Source: Cokeromyces recurvatus (lineage: Eukaryota > Mucoromycota > Mucoromycetes > Mucorales > Mucoraceae). From it: DNA of 64,000 nt. Below, one piece after another: positions 46,901-58,319 of the stretch (its first letter is position 1; each line of letters starts with the position of its first letter). The DNA lies in assembly GCF_025118155.1 (NCBI RefSeq), contig NW_026251387.1:1457501-1521500 (forward strand). Reading direction: 5' to 3'. Below the pieces are notes generated by a model. It made no database searches, was not told the DNA's origin, and saw nothing but the letters and a program-made list of their open reading frames with translations. Position numbers and translations under genes: made by a program.

Positions 46901-47097
46901 CGTTATTTATTCTGCAAAATACCAATGATGGCTCATGTTTTTCAAAGAAATAGCCAATCAAATGTAAAAAGTTATACGTTGTATGCATAGAGTACTATAC
47001 ATCGTACTCGCGTACGACGTATCGTACACCATATATGCAGTACGTGAGTACGACGTATAGTACTCCATACGTAACAACGGACAAATTTTTTGCAGTG

Positions 47098-47975
47098 GAT
47101 CGAGGTACGTCTAAGGAAAGAAGCAAAGCAGAAGATAAAATTCAAGCCCATTACCAATAACAAAAGGTTACGTAAAAACAGGGTCCAAAGTGAAACATGT
47201 TAACACGTAAAGACTTCTTTAAGGCTTTAATATTTGTTCAAATCTTATTGGATCACGTTCATACTTTGATAACATTTTACAATATTTTATTTAGTATAAA
47301 TACAATTATGATTTGAATGAAATAAACATTATCTTTGATCTTGTCTTTTAATTTAACATCTTCTTTAAGTTTTATTTTATTTTGACTTACCGGTTAACCA
47401 CAGAGAGTTGAATCGGGTTTACACTTACTATTTAAATTGGCATTTACAAAATTTTTATGTAAATTATATTCCCTTTTAGTATTTAGGAAAGTCACGTAAC
47501 GTGACCAAAAGGATTAATTTATTTGTTATTTAAATTTGTAGTTTCCAAAATGAAAAGTAAAAAAAAAAAAAAAAAAAGGCACTGTCGCCAAACCCTTATT
47601 TATTCTAATTAATTTTATTATACATGTCATTTTAACTTTGATTCGAGTTATAAAAAAAAATTAATCAATGAAATTAATAGTTATGCCAAATATAAGCTTG
47701 AATATCTCACATTTACTCAAAAATTATCTTTGAATGACAATTTAATAATATAACGTATAATATGGTCTATTTATGTAGGCTATGTATGATAAACGACAAC
47801 TTTTTTTTTCTTTTTTTTTTACATCAATATATATATATATATATAAAATATATACATATATCTATATATATATATGCAAAAAGGTAACTACAAGTGTTAT
47901 CGTAAATACATATAAATACGCGTATAGACATATACATGATAATAGATTAACGTCTTGTAGTTGTTATGAATTGAT
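47098..47975. other. Intergenic region after the TIR unit
   Basis: AT-rich, with an A-run near 47560 and AT microsatellite near 47828-47875. It holds the 3' flank of the membrane-protein gene. No further gene is supported. Confidence 0.45.
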
Positions 47976-49104
47976 TTAATATTGTTGTTGTGAATACGAA
48001 GAAGAAATGACTGTTCTATCATGTATAAGATCAGATTTTTGTTGCTGTATTGGTTCATCTTCATCGTCTATAAAAGTTTTAGACATTCTTCTAGGCATAT
48101 TCATTTCATATAATGTTTGATGTGGTATATTATTCACGTATTGGTGCTTTGTTATCGGATATAAGTCATCATTTAAATTGTATTCATAAGCGACATCATG
48201 AGTCACAGACTGTTGTTGAGTAGGAGTTGTTATTTCTGATGTATTGTGATAGTAATTATCCCGCTGATCTTGATAAGGAGGATAGGATATAAGTTCTGTT
48301 TTTGTTGTAGCCATTACAGGTGGTAAAGAGTTCAATCTTTGTGTAGAAGTAAGTATTTCTGGTTTAGTCATAGGAATATCATTCTTAAAGTCATAATATT
48401 CATCTTCAATAATTAAACATTTTTTAAAGAGAATTGAATAGGCAGATAATAAAAGCCAGAAAAATCCTATAATAACTATACCAAGCCATTCTCCATTACT
48501 TAACCCTATAATCGCAGTCAATATAAATATGATATACACTATAGTATTGTATACTTTACAGCATCGAATCAACATGTTGTCATCATCGTAGTTAGAACAA
48601 TAAGTAACGTAGCCTTTTGTAGTTGATGAAAATTGTTTTTCTATGTTTCCTGTCCAAGGAATCACTCCTGACTTGAGTGAAATATAGATAATAATAGAAA
48701 CAAATAATAGCATATTGATTATACTAATCAAACAGTCGTACCAAAGTAATTTTGGAAGAAGAAGCATACAATTTAAGAATAATAATACAGTAGACGACAA
48801 AACAGAAGATATTGTTCCAGCATAGTATAAAATATACTGTATATAACTAATTGATTTAATTATCATATACATATTATTATTATTATTATTCTTACAGGTA
48901 CATAATGTGGCCACCATGATCCAGTTTTATCAGATAATTGATTTAATAATACAAGTTGAGCTTATATATTCATATAAGTATACAGATATTATGTAGTAAA
49001 TATAGTATATATCTGCACTTACCAACATGGCAACCTAATGTTCCTAAACTAAGCAATAATATGGTAAACTTCAATATATACAAATAAACTATCTTTAATC
49101 TCAT
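47976..49104 (-). CDS. Four-pass membrane protein with a long cytosolic tail (MARVEL-like topology)
   Basis: Three exons (49104-49023, 48960-48896, 48836-47976) give 335 residues. There are four hydrophobic spans: IVYLYILKFTILLLSLGTL, ILYYAGTISSVLSSTVLLFL, ISIINMLLFVSIIIYI and IVYIIFILTAIIGL with LGIVIIGFFWLLLSAYSILF adjacent, so four or five passes are possible. Then follows a ~150-residue Gln/Tyr/Thr-rich hydrophilic tail ending SSYSQQQY. The pattern suits MARVEL/Sur7-like plasma-membrane proteins, but I see no diagnostic motif and leave it unnamed. It is divergent from the gene at 49337 with 232 bp between starts. Confidence 0.7.
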
Positions 49105-49336
49105 TAACAAAATAATAATAAAAGATTAAAAAATAAAATAAAATTAATTACATTGTTCCTTTAATAGATCTTTTTTTTTTTTTTTCCTTCTTCTTCTTTA
49201 TGTTACACAGATAGTGATACATAAGAAATAAGTGACGTGAGTTTTATTACATAATACATAGATTATACAGCTATTTTATTTTATTTTTAAATTTTTTTAT
49301 GCATTTTCAACTTTTTCTCATTTCTTTCATACAAAT
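49105..49336. promoter_or_regulatory. Shared divergent promoter region
   Basis: 232 bp between the divergent starts at 49104 (-) and 49337 (+), AT-rich with a T-run near 49171. Both promoters must lie here or within the leaders. No specific site is claimed. Confidence 0.45.
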
Positions 49337-49966
49337 ATGACCTTGAGTTTTGGATATGAAACAGGTAAAATTATATCGACATAAATAAATAAATATATTC
49401 TTATGAATATATCATTAGACGTTGATAATCAAGGTGTTCGAATAATTACACCACCTCTTTTAAAAGATAAGATTACACTCTCAAGTGTAGAAAATACAAA
49501 CCGTTGGGTATTTTATGGAACAAGAACTGAAATAATAGAATGGATTAAAAAACATAGTCATATTCAACTAGAAAATGGCTTATTTCCAGCCATGAAACCA
49601 TTATCCTTCAATACGCATACAGAACTAGTTATTGATTTATTGTCTTATTCAGATCCTGAACAATCTATGTTTGATTACCTTAAATCCTTTATAAAAACTG
49701 ATTTCGAAAATGAAAAAGTAAAAATAGAAATAAGGCCAAGGATAGAAAGCAAAGACCAAATGATACCTACCTTATGTAGAATCATTGTTGCGAGTGGGGT
49801 CACATTTGGTGATATATTAGTCGAATTAGTTCAAGAATGGTATCAGCCTTCACGTACTTTAATTGAACAAGCAAAAGATATATTAAATAATAATCCCGGT
49901 CCAATTCATATCTTGAGCACAGATACTCCAATGCAGATTCAAATAAATGATAATATTAATAAATAG
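49337..49966 (+). CDS. Uncharacterised 191-residue protein
   Basis: A 28-nt first exon (49337-49364, MTLSFGYET) joins by a 54-nt intron to 49419-49966, reading on as DVDNQGVRIITPPLLKDK. Without that intron, an ATG at 49403 would give 187 residues with a different N-terminus; both share everything after DVDNQG. The protein is soluble, with a mixed alpha/beta look (NRWVFYGTRTEIIEWIKK) and a low-complexity end. I do not recognise a family. It lies 228 bp upstream of GEA in the same direction. Confidence 0.65.
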
Positions 49967-50194
49967 GCAATAAAAATTCACAATGTATAAATGAATACAT
50001 ATTTTTTTTTTTTATTCAAAATTTCTGCTAATAAAAACTTCCTTTCTCTATTTTTTTTTTTTTTTCTTTTAATATTTTTTTTTTCTTGTAAAGAGGAAGG
50101 AACAAAAGGAATTTTAACAAAGATTATAAACATCATTCTATTAATCTATCATCTTTAATACCATCATTACGTTCAACTAATCCCTTTTTTTTCA

Positions 50195-51365
50195 ATGTCC
50201 ATAAATAACTCGACATCCAACACAATTAATTTAACAGATGAACATAACACAAGAAAAGTCTCTGACACTGGTCAACATGGAGAAGTAAGAATCAAATCAG
50301 AGCTATCTTGGTCACAACTTGTAAACGCAGAGATTACTGGCAAGTATTATAAATATTAATAAACACGCACATATACACACACACATATATATATATATAT
50401 ATATCTTGTAAATCTTATTCTATATTACATTAGCTGTTACTAGCGCTATGCGTAAAAATGCCCGTTGGTCTGGTATGGGTGTAAGTGGACTTAGAATGGG
50501 TGGTTTAGGTAATAGTATGGGCCTGCGAAGTGCACAATCAAATATAAAGGACGCAAATACTAGACAGGTTTGTTATATCAATAAAATAATAAAGAAAACC
50601 TTTTCAATAAAAATCATTTTTAAATAGGAGAATCCTTTAATGCAAGAATTTACTAATTTAAGAACATATATGGATACTATAACGGGTAAAAGAAATATGA
50701 GTCTATCTTATATTGGTATAGAATTATTATTAAAAAGTATTTTTTTTTTTAAAAAAAAAGATGTTAGTGAAGTGGATGCTGTCAATATATTAAATCCTTT
50801 TCTTGAAGTGATTCGTTCTGGAAATACAACAGGCCCTATTGCAGGTACTGCATTAGGAAGTGTTGAGAAGCTTTTAAACTATGGAATTATTAGTAAGTGT
50901 CTTGTATACATATATGAACTTGCGTTTTTACGCAAATGTAAATAATGCTTTTATTTACGTCAATTATCAGATATACACAACTCAAGGATTGCCACAGCTA
51001 TGAATGCCTTAACTTCAGCTGCAACACATTGTAAATTTGAAGCTTCTGATGCTGCTTCTGATGAACTTGTATTATTACGTATGTTACAAGTACTACAAAT
51101 GGCTATTACAAGTGAATGTGGACAAGTTTTGAGTGACGAAGCTGTATGTGAAATGATGGAAACAGGCCTCAGCATGTGCTGTCAGATGAGATTAAGTGGT
51201 AAATTGAATCATTCGTATACAAAATAATGTATAGTTTCTTATTATTATTTTTTGGAAAAAGAAATGTTAAGACGATCAGCTGAACATGTTATGATAAATA
51301 TGGTGATCGCTATATTTGAGAGGTATAATATCTAGATATACTTTTGAGATTTATTTTTTTTCTTT

Positions 51366-51411
<46 letters not shown>

Positions 51412-51720
51412 ATCTAACAAGAAACATAACCATTACATTATAGACTAAAAAACTTAGATGATGAATGGCAGTTGATTGAGTCTTCAAACGAGGCTATAGA
51501 AGAGCCTACTGATCCTCATATGAGTACCTCAAATTTTTCTTCATCACCTACACCAACACAGCCCACAAATACTGTTACTGAAGTTAAAAATGAAGAAGAA
51601 AATATATCAGATACATTAAAAGATTCCAATAATATACCAGAGCAAAAGACAGAAGATACAGAAGTAGAAACATCAACATCTGAAGAGCCATTAATGACCG
51701 ATTCACCTGAAGCAATTGCT

Positions 51721-51771
<51 letters not shown>

Positions 51772-54700
51772 GGGAGAGGGGAAAGAACAATGAAAAATAA
51801 TACTAAAATTCTTTAAATATAGCAGTTGAGCCTTCTAGTTTAAAACCATACGGTTTACCAGCTATACGTGAATTGCTTCGAGTTTTGATCTCTCTTTTAA
51901 ATCCTCATGAACATAAACACACCGATTCAATGCGTTTAATGGCTCTTAGTATTCTTAATGTTGCATTTGAAGTAGCAGGCAGAAGCATCGGACGTTTTGA
52001 GAATTTACGTTCTTTAGTTACTGACGAATTTTGTAAATACGCTTTTCAGTTGGCTAAATCAGATTCTCTACCATTATTATCGTTATCTCTCCGAGTTATT
52101 TCAACTGTCTTTGAGACGCTCCAACCTTATTTGAAATTACAGCAAGAGCTTTTTATTTTCTTTTTAATTGAACGATTATCTCCAGCATCCAATGCAAGCA
52201 ATCGCAATATGTCAGTTGATATAGATGATGAAGGAAACATTAGTTTTATATCATTAAAAAGTGACTTGGAACAGAATAACACAGCAGATGTTAGAAGTTC
52301 ATCTCCAAATATGTTTTTAACCAAGTCAACTGATTATCCTCGAACAAATAAGGGCTATTCTTCTTCTGAGCAAATGGTAATTTCAAGTGAAGTGCATGAA
52401 TTATTATTAGAAAGTCTAGTACAATTTGCTCGTAAGCCCACTTTTATGATTGATCTATGGTATAACTATGATTGTGATTTAGCTTGTGGTGATTTATTTG
52501 AAGAATTAATTCAATTCTTAAGCAAGGTAGTCTATATAAAATAATGATATAACAAGAGCTGATCCTTTTCTCTCTCCTCCTCCCCTCCCCCCTTTTTTCT
52601 TTCTTTCTTTAGAATTCTTTCCCCAATCATCAAAGTTATTCTTTTATGAATTCTCATGCTCTTTGCTTGGATACACTTTTGATGTTTGTTACACAAATTG
52701 TAGAACGAATTAACAATCAGGTAAAGAATTTTGAAAATAATAAAAATAATAATAGTAAACAAGTAGCTGATTATATAAATAGGAGAATCAAGATGGTTAT
52801 GTTGTATGTGTAAGAGCAAAGATGTTGTTTAAAACTTATAATAGCCCATTTAAAATTTTATTCCTATGTTATATAAAAATTAGGAAATCACATCTATACA
52901 AGAATTGGCAGAAAGAAAAGAAAGGAAAAGATTAATTTTAAAAGGATCCAGATTGTTTAATGAATCTCCCAAGAAAGGTATCCAGTTCTTAGTTGAAAAT
53001 AACATAATTACAGCAGATGAAAAAGGAGATATCAATACTAGTCTTTCACATTTCTTAAGATCAACACAACAATTGGATAAAAAAGTATTAGGTGAATATT
53101 TAGGAAGACCTGAGAATTTTGATACCTTAAAAGCCTATATGCAACAATTTGATTTTAGAGGGAAACGTATGGACGAAGCGTTACGAATGGTTCTTGAAAC
53201 ATTCCGATTACCAGGAGAATCACAGCAAATTATGCGTGTTACAGAATCATTTGCAGCCACTTATTTTGAAACAGGACCTAAGGAGATTGCTAGTGTAGAA
53301 GCTGCAGAAGTGTTGGCGTATTCTGTTATTATGCTAAATACAGATCAACATAGTCCCCAAATCAGGCGTCAATCTCGTATGTCTTTAGAGCAATACATTC
53401 GTAATGTTAGCGGCGTTAACAATAAAAAGGATTTTCCTAAGGAATATCTTTGTGCTATCTATGAAGCTATTCAGCAAAATGAAATTTTAATGCCAGAAGA
53501 GCATGAAGGATTATTAGGCTTTAATTATGCCTGGAAGCAACTTCAACACAAATCACTTGTTAGTGGTAAATTTGTTCAATGTATGACTTCTACTTTTGAC
53601 AAGACTATCTTTGAATTATCATGGAAACCTATTGTAGCTGCTATTTCTTATATTTTTAGTACAGCTCAGGATGATGATATATTACAAAAGGCGATCGCAG
53701 GTTTTCGCCATTGTGCAAGCTTAGCTGCTCATTTTGAGCTTTATAACATCTTTGATAGTATTGTCATCAATTTAGCTACTATGACTGGTTTATTAGAGAA
53801 TACAAACGGAAACACTTCAGTTCCTGATCCAATTGTAGATGTTGCAGGACAAAAGTATGTAGTTAGTAAATTAGCTACTCGTTTTGGTCGTAACTATAAG
53901 GGTCAATTAGCTGCTGTTGTCATGTTTACTATCGTAACTCGACATGGAGACTCACTTCATAGAGGCTGGATTAAAGTTCTACAAATCATTCGAAATCTTT
54001 TCTTAAATTCACTTTTACCTAATTCTATGCTTCAAGTAGAAGATTTCTTATCGGGAACAACAAGTATACCATTAAAACCAAAAAGTCCTAAACCAGTTAA
54101 GCAAACAAATCGTCGTGATGGATCTCTCTTGTCAACTCTTTCTTCGTACTTACTTTCGCCTTATTCAAGTGATGAAACTTACTGCCGTGATCCCACTGAG
54201 GAAGAAGTAGAACAAACATTATGTGCGGTAGACTGTGTAGCAGTCTGCAAATTAGAAGAATTATTCTCAAATATTCATATCCTTCGAACTGATACATTAA
54301 TATGTTTATTAAAGGCAATCCAAGCCGTTGGTTATGATACCGAAGTTATGAAAAAAGCTACTGTCACTATCCCTTATGATCCAGCTACAGTATTATTTTT
54401 AGAATTCATGATCACTATCACAGTACGAAATGCAGAACGAATTGAAGAGTTATGGTAAGTTTTATTAATAAATATGAATTATTATTTCTATGATATATAT
54501 AAATATATACATTTGTGTATTTATATTGGTGCTAGGCCCTATGCTACAGAATATATATTTGGTATTCTAGAATTTGCTGATAAGCAAAGTGTGTTGGTTG
54601 TTGAACGCACAGTAGTTGGACTATTACGACTTTGTATTTGTAGCGCTTCTAGAAATGTCATGCTGGATGAAATACTAAAATGTTTACGTCTTTTACGTGA

Positions 54701-54917
54701 TTTCCCTCCTAATGTAACACAAGCTGTAGCAGAACAAATGATGGCTGGTATTTTCAATTTATCATCAGCAAATTCTGAAAATAGAAAGTAAGTTTACGTG
54801 AATAGTCTTTACAATATTACTTAATCTAACTTTATCTTTTTTTTTCTTTTAAATAGTGATACTGAATTTTTGAATACAATTTTAGAAATCAAACAGAAAG
54901 TTGCAAACTCTTTATAA
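50195..54917 (+). CDS. GEA1: Sec7-domain ARF guanine-nucleotide exchange factor, Gea1/2-GBF1 type
   Basis: Activates ARF GTPases at the early Golgi to start COPI coat assembly. Eleven exons (50195-50339, 50434-50567, 50628-50892, 50971-51198, 51262-51322, 51444-51721, 51823-52526, 52613-52720, 52884-54454, 54536-54787, 54857-54917) sum to 1269 codons, giving 1268 residues. The N-terminal DCB part (NAEITAVTSAMRKNARW), the HUS-type region (KPYGLPAIRELLRVLISLLN) and the Sec7 domain (about residues 650-840, with the glutamic-finger motif FRLPGESQ near 748) are in the family order. One HDS-like segment follows. At 1268 residues it is shorter than yeast Gea1 (about 1400) and much shorter than GBF1. 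The first intron has a GC donor. Confidence 0.93.
51373..51410. repeat. A-run (38 nt) after T10, in a GEA intron
   Basis: T10 then A38 with no gap lies inside the intron 51323-51443. The neighbouring intron 51722-51822 has another A-run of 46 nt (51724-51769) right after its GT donor. Confidence 0.9.
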
Positions 54918-55042
54918 TAAGATGAATATTACCGTACATTCATTTAAAAAGAACTACATAATAAACATGAAATGGCATTATTGCTCACTAGTTTGATTTT
55001 TTTTTAAGACAAAATATAACCTTTTGGTATTTCAGCAATTTA

Positions 55043-55087
<45 letters not shown>

Positions 55088-55808
55088 ATGTTGTTCTATT
55101 GATATTTTAACGATTGTTGAAATATTCCACAATCTTTGTTCAGACGGAAGAAGGGGAATATGTATATGTATTTATATATATAAATATTTCTTAAGAAAAA
55201 GAAGAGGGGAGGTCATATAGAACCATTGCTAAGCGTTCCTTATGTTTCAATAAGCTATATTATTGAAAAAGCGAATGACGGTAATTTATGTTAAAATAAT
55301 ACCTTGGATTTAATGGAAAGTAAAAGATATAATTGAAGAGAGAGAGAGAGAGAGAGTAAAGGTGTTATAGCAGTGCAATATTAAATCCAGATACAATGAT
55401 ATCAAGCTATAGAGTTGTTCTATTCTATACAAATATTTTAGTTGATACATATCGATCACACTCGAGTGTTAAATATTAAAGCTATAAGATTATATAAATA
55501 TTTATTTTTGTACTGCTTTATCTGAAAGTGTATAAACTATAAATTTGGGATAGATGAGTAATTTAGTGATTATTTTTTTTTTTTTTTTTTTTTTTGCAGT
55601 AGACACTTTCAGGAACATATTCTATAAAGCCTTATTACCGTTTACTTTTTTTTTAAAAAAAATATAATGTGTATTAAACAGTAGTATATATACATATATG
55701 TATATATACATATTGATATTTGTTTAATTATTGACTGTTTGTTGCCTTCTATAAATAATGTATTTATTTTCTCAAAAATTTAACTAAAAGAAAAATACAT
55801 GTGTATAA
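54918..55808. other. Convergent intergenic region
   Basis: Contains a 42-nt A-run (55044-55085), a GA repeat near 55339-55356, a T-run near 55569-55597 and a T/A switch near 55648. It should hold the 3' ends of GEA and the deacetylase gene. No gene is seen. Confidence 0.5.
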
Positions 55809-56741
55809 TTAAAAAAAATGATTAGTAAGTAAAGCGGCTATTAAAGTAATGGAAGCAGCATAACCAAATGAAGTATTTAAACTAGAAGATCCACTTGAAT
55901 CTTTATCAGCCTTAGAAGTAGTTGTAGCATTATCAGTTGTAGAGCTTGCTCCAGTAGTATTAGTGTTAGAATTAGGTTTTGAGACGGCAACACTCTTTAG
56001 CTGACAATCAGAAGTTGTACAAAGACATGTGTTTCCAATAGGATCCCACCATGTAGTACTATAATAATAGAGACAAATATTAGTTGAATATTTCTGATAA
56101 TAATAATAATAAACTTTACTCGCAAGTATCAGAAATAGGGTAACGATAGCCTGAAGTTCCATTTTGTACAGATGAGGCAGGTGTAGGATTATCTAATGTA
56201 GGTGCTGAGCCGGGACAATTAAAGCAAGTTTTTGTAGTCGTTTGACCAAAATTGCAGCTGTATATAAAGAAGATTTAGTTATAATTAAAAATGAACGTTA
56301 CTGTTTGATTTACCTATTGAGAAGGCTGTCATCTATAACACCATTATGATCGTCATCAAGACCATTACAAATTTCTTTAGGGATAACAGGTTGTTTACAT
56401 TGCATGTAGGGTTGATTGCCTAATTCAGAGGCTTTGACAGGTTTCTTCATATATTCTAATAATTGTTGGTTGGTTACAAACCAAACATCAGGTTTAGAGG
56501 AAATTTCTTGAATAAATTCAAGGACACTAGCAAGCGTATCTTTAGGATCAGGAAGCCCAGCATAAGTTGTTAAGTGAGCTAATATACAAATATATAAATA
56601 AATAAAAAAAATAAACAAAATGAAACATACGATTAGTGTATTGTTTTATTATTACAAATAATCATACTTTACTCGGATGAACATAAATACCGAAAGGTTG
56701 ACGGTTGCCATTATAATGGCTATTAAAAGCGTCTTCACTCC

Positions 56742-56785
<44 letters not shown>

Positions 56786-57888
56786 TAATCATGATATTAG
56801 CATGAACACAATTTCAAGTTACTCATAATAAACACATACATTTTTTGGTATCAGCGGGAGCACCGGCAAGATATACATCCATAAGTTGAGGAACATTTGT
56901 ATTACTAAGAACAGAATACATAGGAATCTCCCACAGACCTGGAAGCTTAACTTCACCAGCACCACAAATGCCTGTCCAGCAGTCGTTTGCCATACCATTA
57001 TCAAGGGTATAAGGCCAATAGGCATCCTCAGTGACAGCACTTGAACTAGAATCATACAAGAAGTTTTGCTGATCTAAAATAGCGAGAGTATCCTTTGTAT
57101 AATTTAAGAAAGGTGCACGGAAACCTTGGAGTTTACTGTTAGGGATACCACCATATGCATTTAGCATTGATCTACAGCTAGAAATTTCCTGAGCTGAAGG
57201 AGAACCGACATGAGAGAATGTATGACTATTTCAGGATACATATTAATATATTATTAGAATATTAAAATCAAGTACATTTCTTTACATACTCTGCTATTTC
57301 GTTTCCAGCAGCATACCACTGTTGAACCAATGAAAAGTCTGTATATTCCATAGAGACAAACCTGTAATATGAATTATCAGTTAGTAAATATGGTAATTAA
57401 TCCAAAAATAGAAAAAATAAAAAGCTTCTTTTTTATTATTACCAGGTACCGTGACCGGGACAACCATTTGGATTACTGTAAATAGGATTAAAGATCGAGT
57501 TAAAAAAAAAACAAAGGCAACCAAGTTATAAAAAGGAGAATAATATCACTTACGTAACATTCACCATAGATAATGCTGTTTTGTAGAGGGCTTCTTGAAC
57601 AGAATCATCAAAGGTAACAGTAACAAACTTAATAAAGCATATGATTAATATTTTACTTAAATCTAATGAACATTTTATTAATATTACCTGAGGTATATCC
57701 GAAGGAGAAAGTCCACCAGGAGGTAATTTGGATGCACAGTAACAATTATTCTCGATTTTGCAAGTATTAGGATCACAAGAATAAGTTGAGGTAGCAGGTG
57801 TTGAAGGAACAGGCACAGTTGAACCTTCTTGTGCCATAATAACATTGAACAAAAGAGCAATACTTGATATGATTGACAAAGATTTCAT
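55809..57888 (-). CDS. Secreted, probably GPI-anchored chitin deacetylase-like protein (CE4/NodB)
   Basis: Likely removes acetyl groups from cell-wall chitin to give chitosan. Nine exons (57888-57688, 57627-57554, 57475-57443, 57361-57290, 57225-56840, 56741-56673, 56578-56314, 56257-56120, 56058-55809) give 495 residues. A signal peptide begins MKSLSIISSIALLFNVIMAQ. CE4 motifs are visible: TFDD at residues 72-75, metal-site HTFSH at 128-132 and RAPF at 163-166, with VHPTHLTTY later. A Cys-rich segment follows (CFNCPGSAP; CLCTTSDC), then a Ser/Thr-rich linker and a hydrophobic C-terminus (FGYAASITLIAALLTNHFF), which together suggest GPI anchoring. Motif 1 reads TFDDSV rather than the usual TFDDGP. 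Activity is inferred from the retained Asp and His residues. Confidence 0.9.
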
Positions 57889-58062
57889 TTTTTTTTATCC
57901 TTCCTTATAATTATTATAGAAGAAAAAAGAAAGGAAGAAAGAAAGAAAGAAAGAAAGGGAGATCAATTAAATAAAAAGAAAGCATAATTTAAAGTTTATT
58001 ATAACAGTTTAAAAATAGATGCAACATTATAGACAACGTTGTACACATACCGTGGTTATGTC

Positions 58063-58095
<33 letters not shown>

Positions 58096-58319
58096 GTTAT
58101 ATATTATAACAATAACTTTTCTCCTTTCTTTAAGAGGATAGATTGTTAATTAAATGTATAATTTTGATATATTTTTTTGCGTATACATGCATGCAATTAC
58201 ATTATATATTATTCTTTGTAGAATTTACTAAGAAATAGATGATCGCTCTATTATGCAATCGTTACACTTCATTTCAATATTAATAAAAAAAAAAAAAACA
58301 TGTGTAGGATATTATTTTA
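57889..58319. other. Intergenic region between the deacetylase gene and NUP54
   Basis: Contains a GAAA repeat near 57936-57957 and a T-run near 58070-58095. It should hold the deacetylase promoter and the NUP54 3' end. Confidence 0.5.

Larger units (their letters stand above)
40167..47097. mobile_element. Putative 6.9-kb DNA transposon with CACTGC ends and cargo genes
   Basis: The left end is CACTGCGAAAAGTT and the right end is the reverse complement of CACTGCAAAAAATTT; about 33 bp inward both carry GTACTATACGTCGT. The right end also holds several TACGACGTAT-like subterminal words. An inner block at 46750-46900 resembles 22700-22860 of the smaller CACTGCAA element, which ties the two into one family. 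It contains two broken unknown genes in divergent orientation and a Tc1/mariner fragment, but no transposase I can assign to it. No target duplication is evident. Boundaries are moderately supported; unity as one element is inference. Confidence 0.5.

Noticed and set aside
51472..51816. Frame ending in poly-Lys as a separate protein
   Set aside because: The first part is GEA exon 6 and the Lys run is the following intron, which begins with a GT donor.
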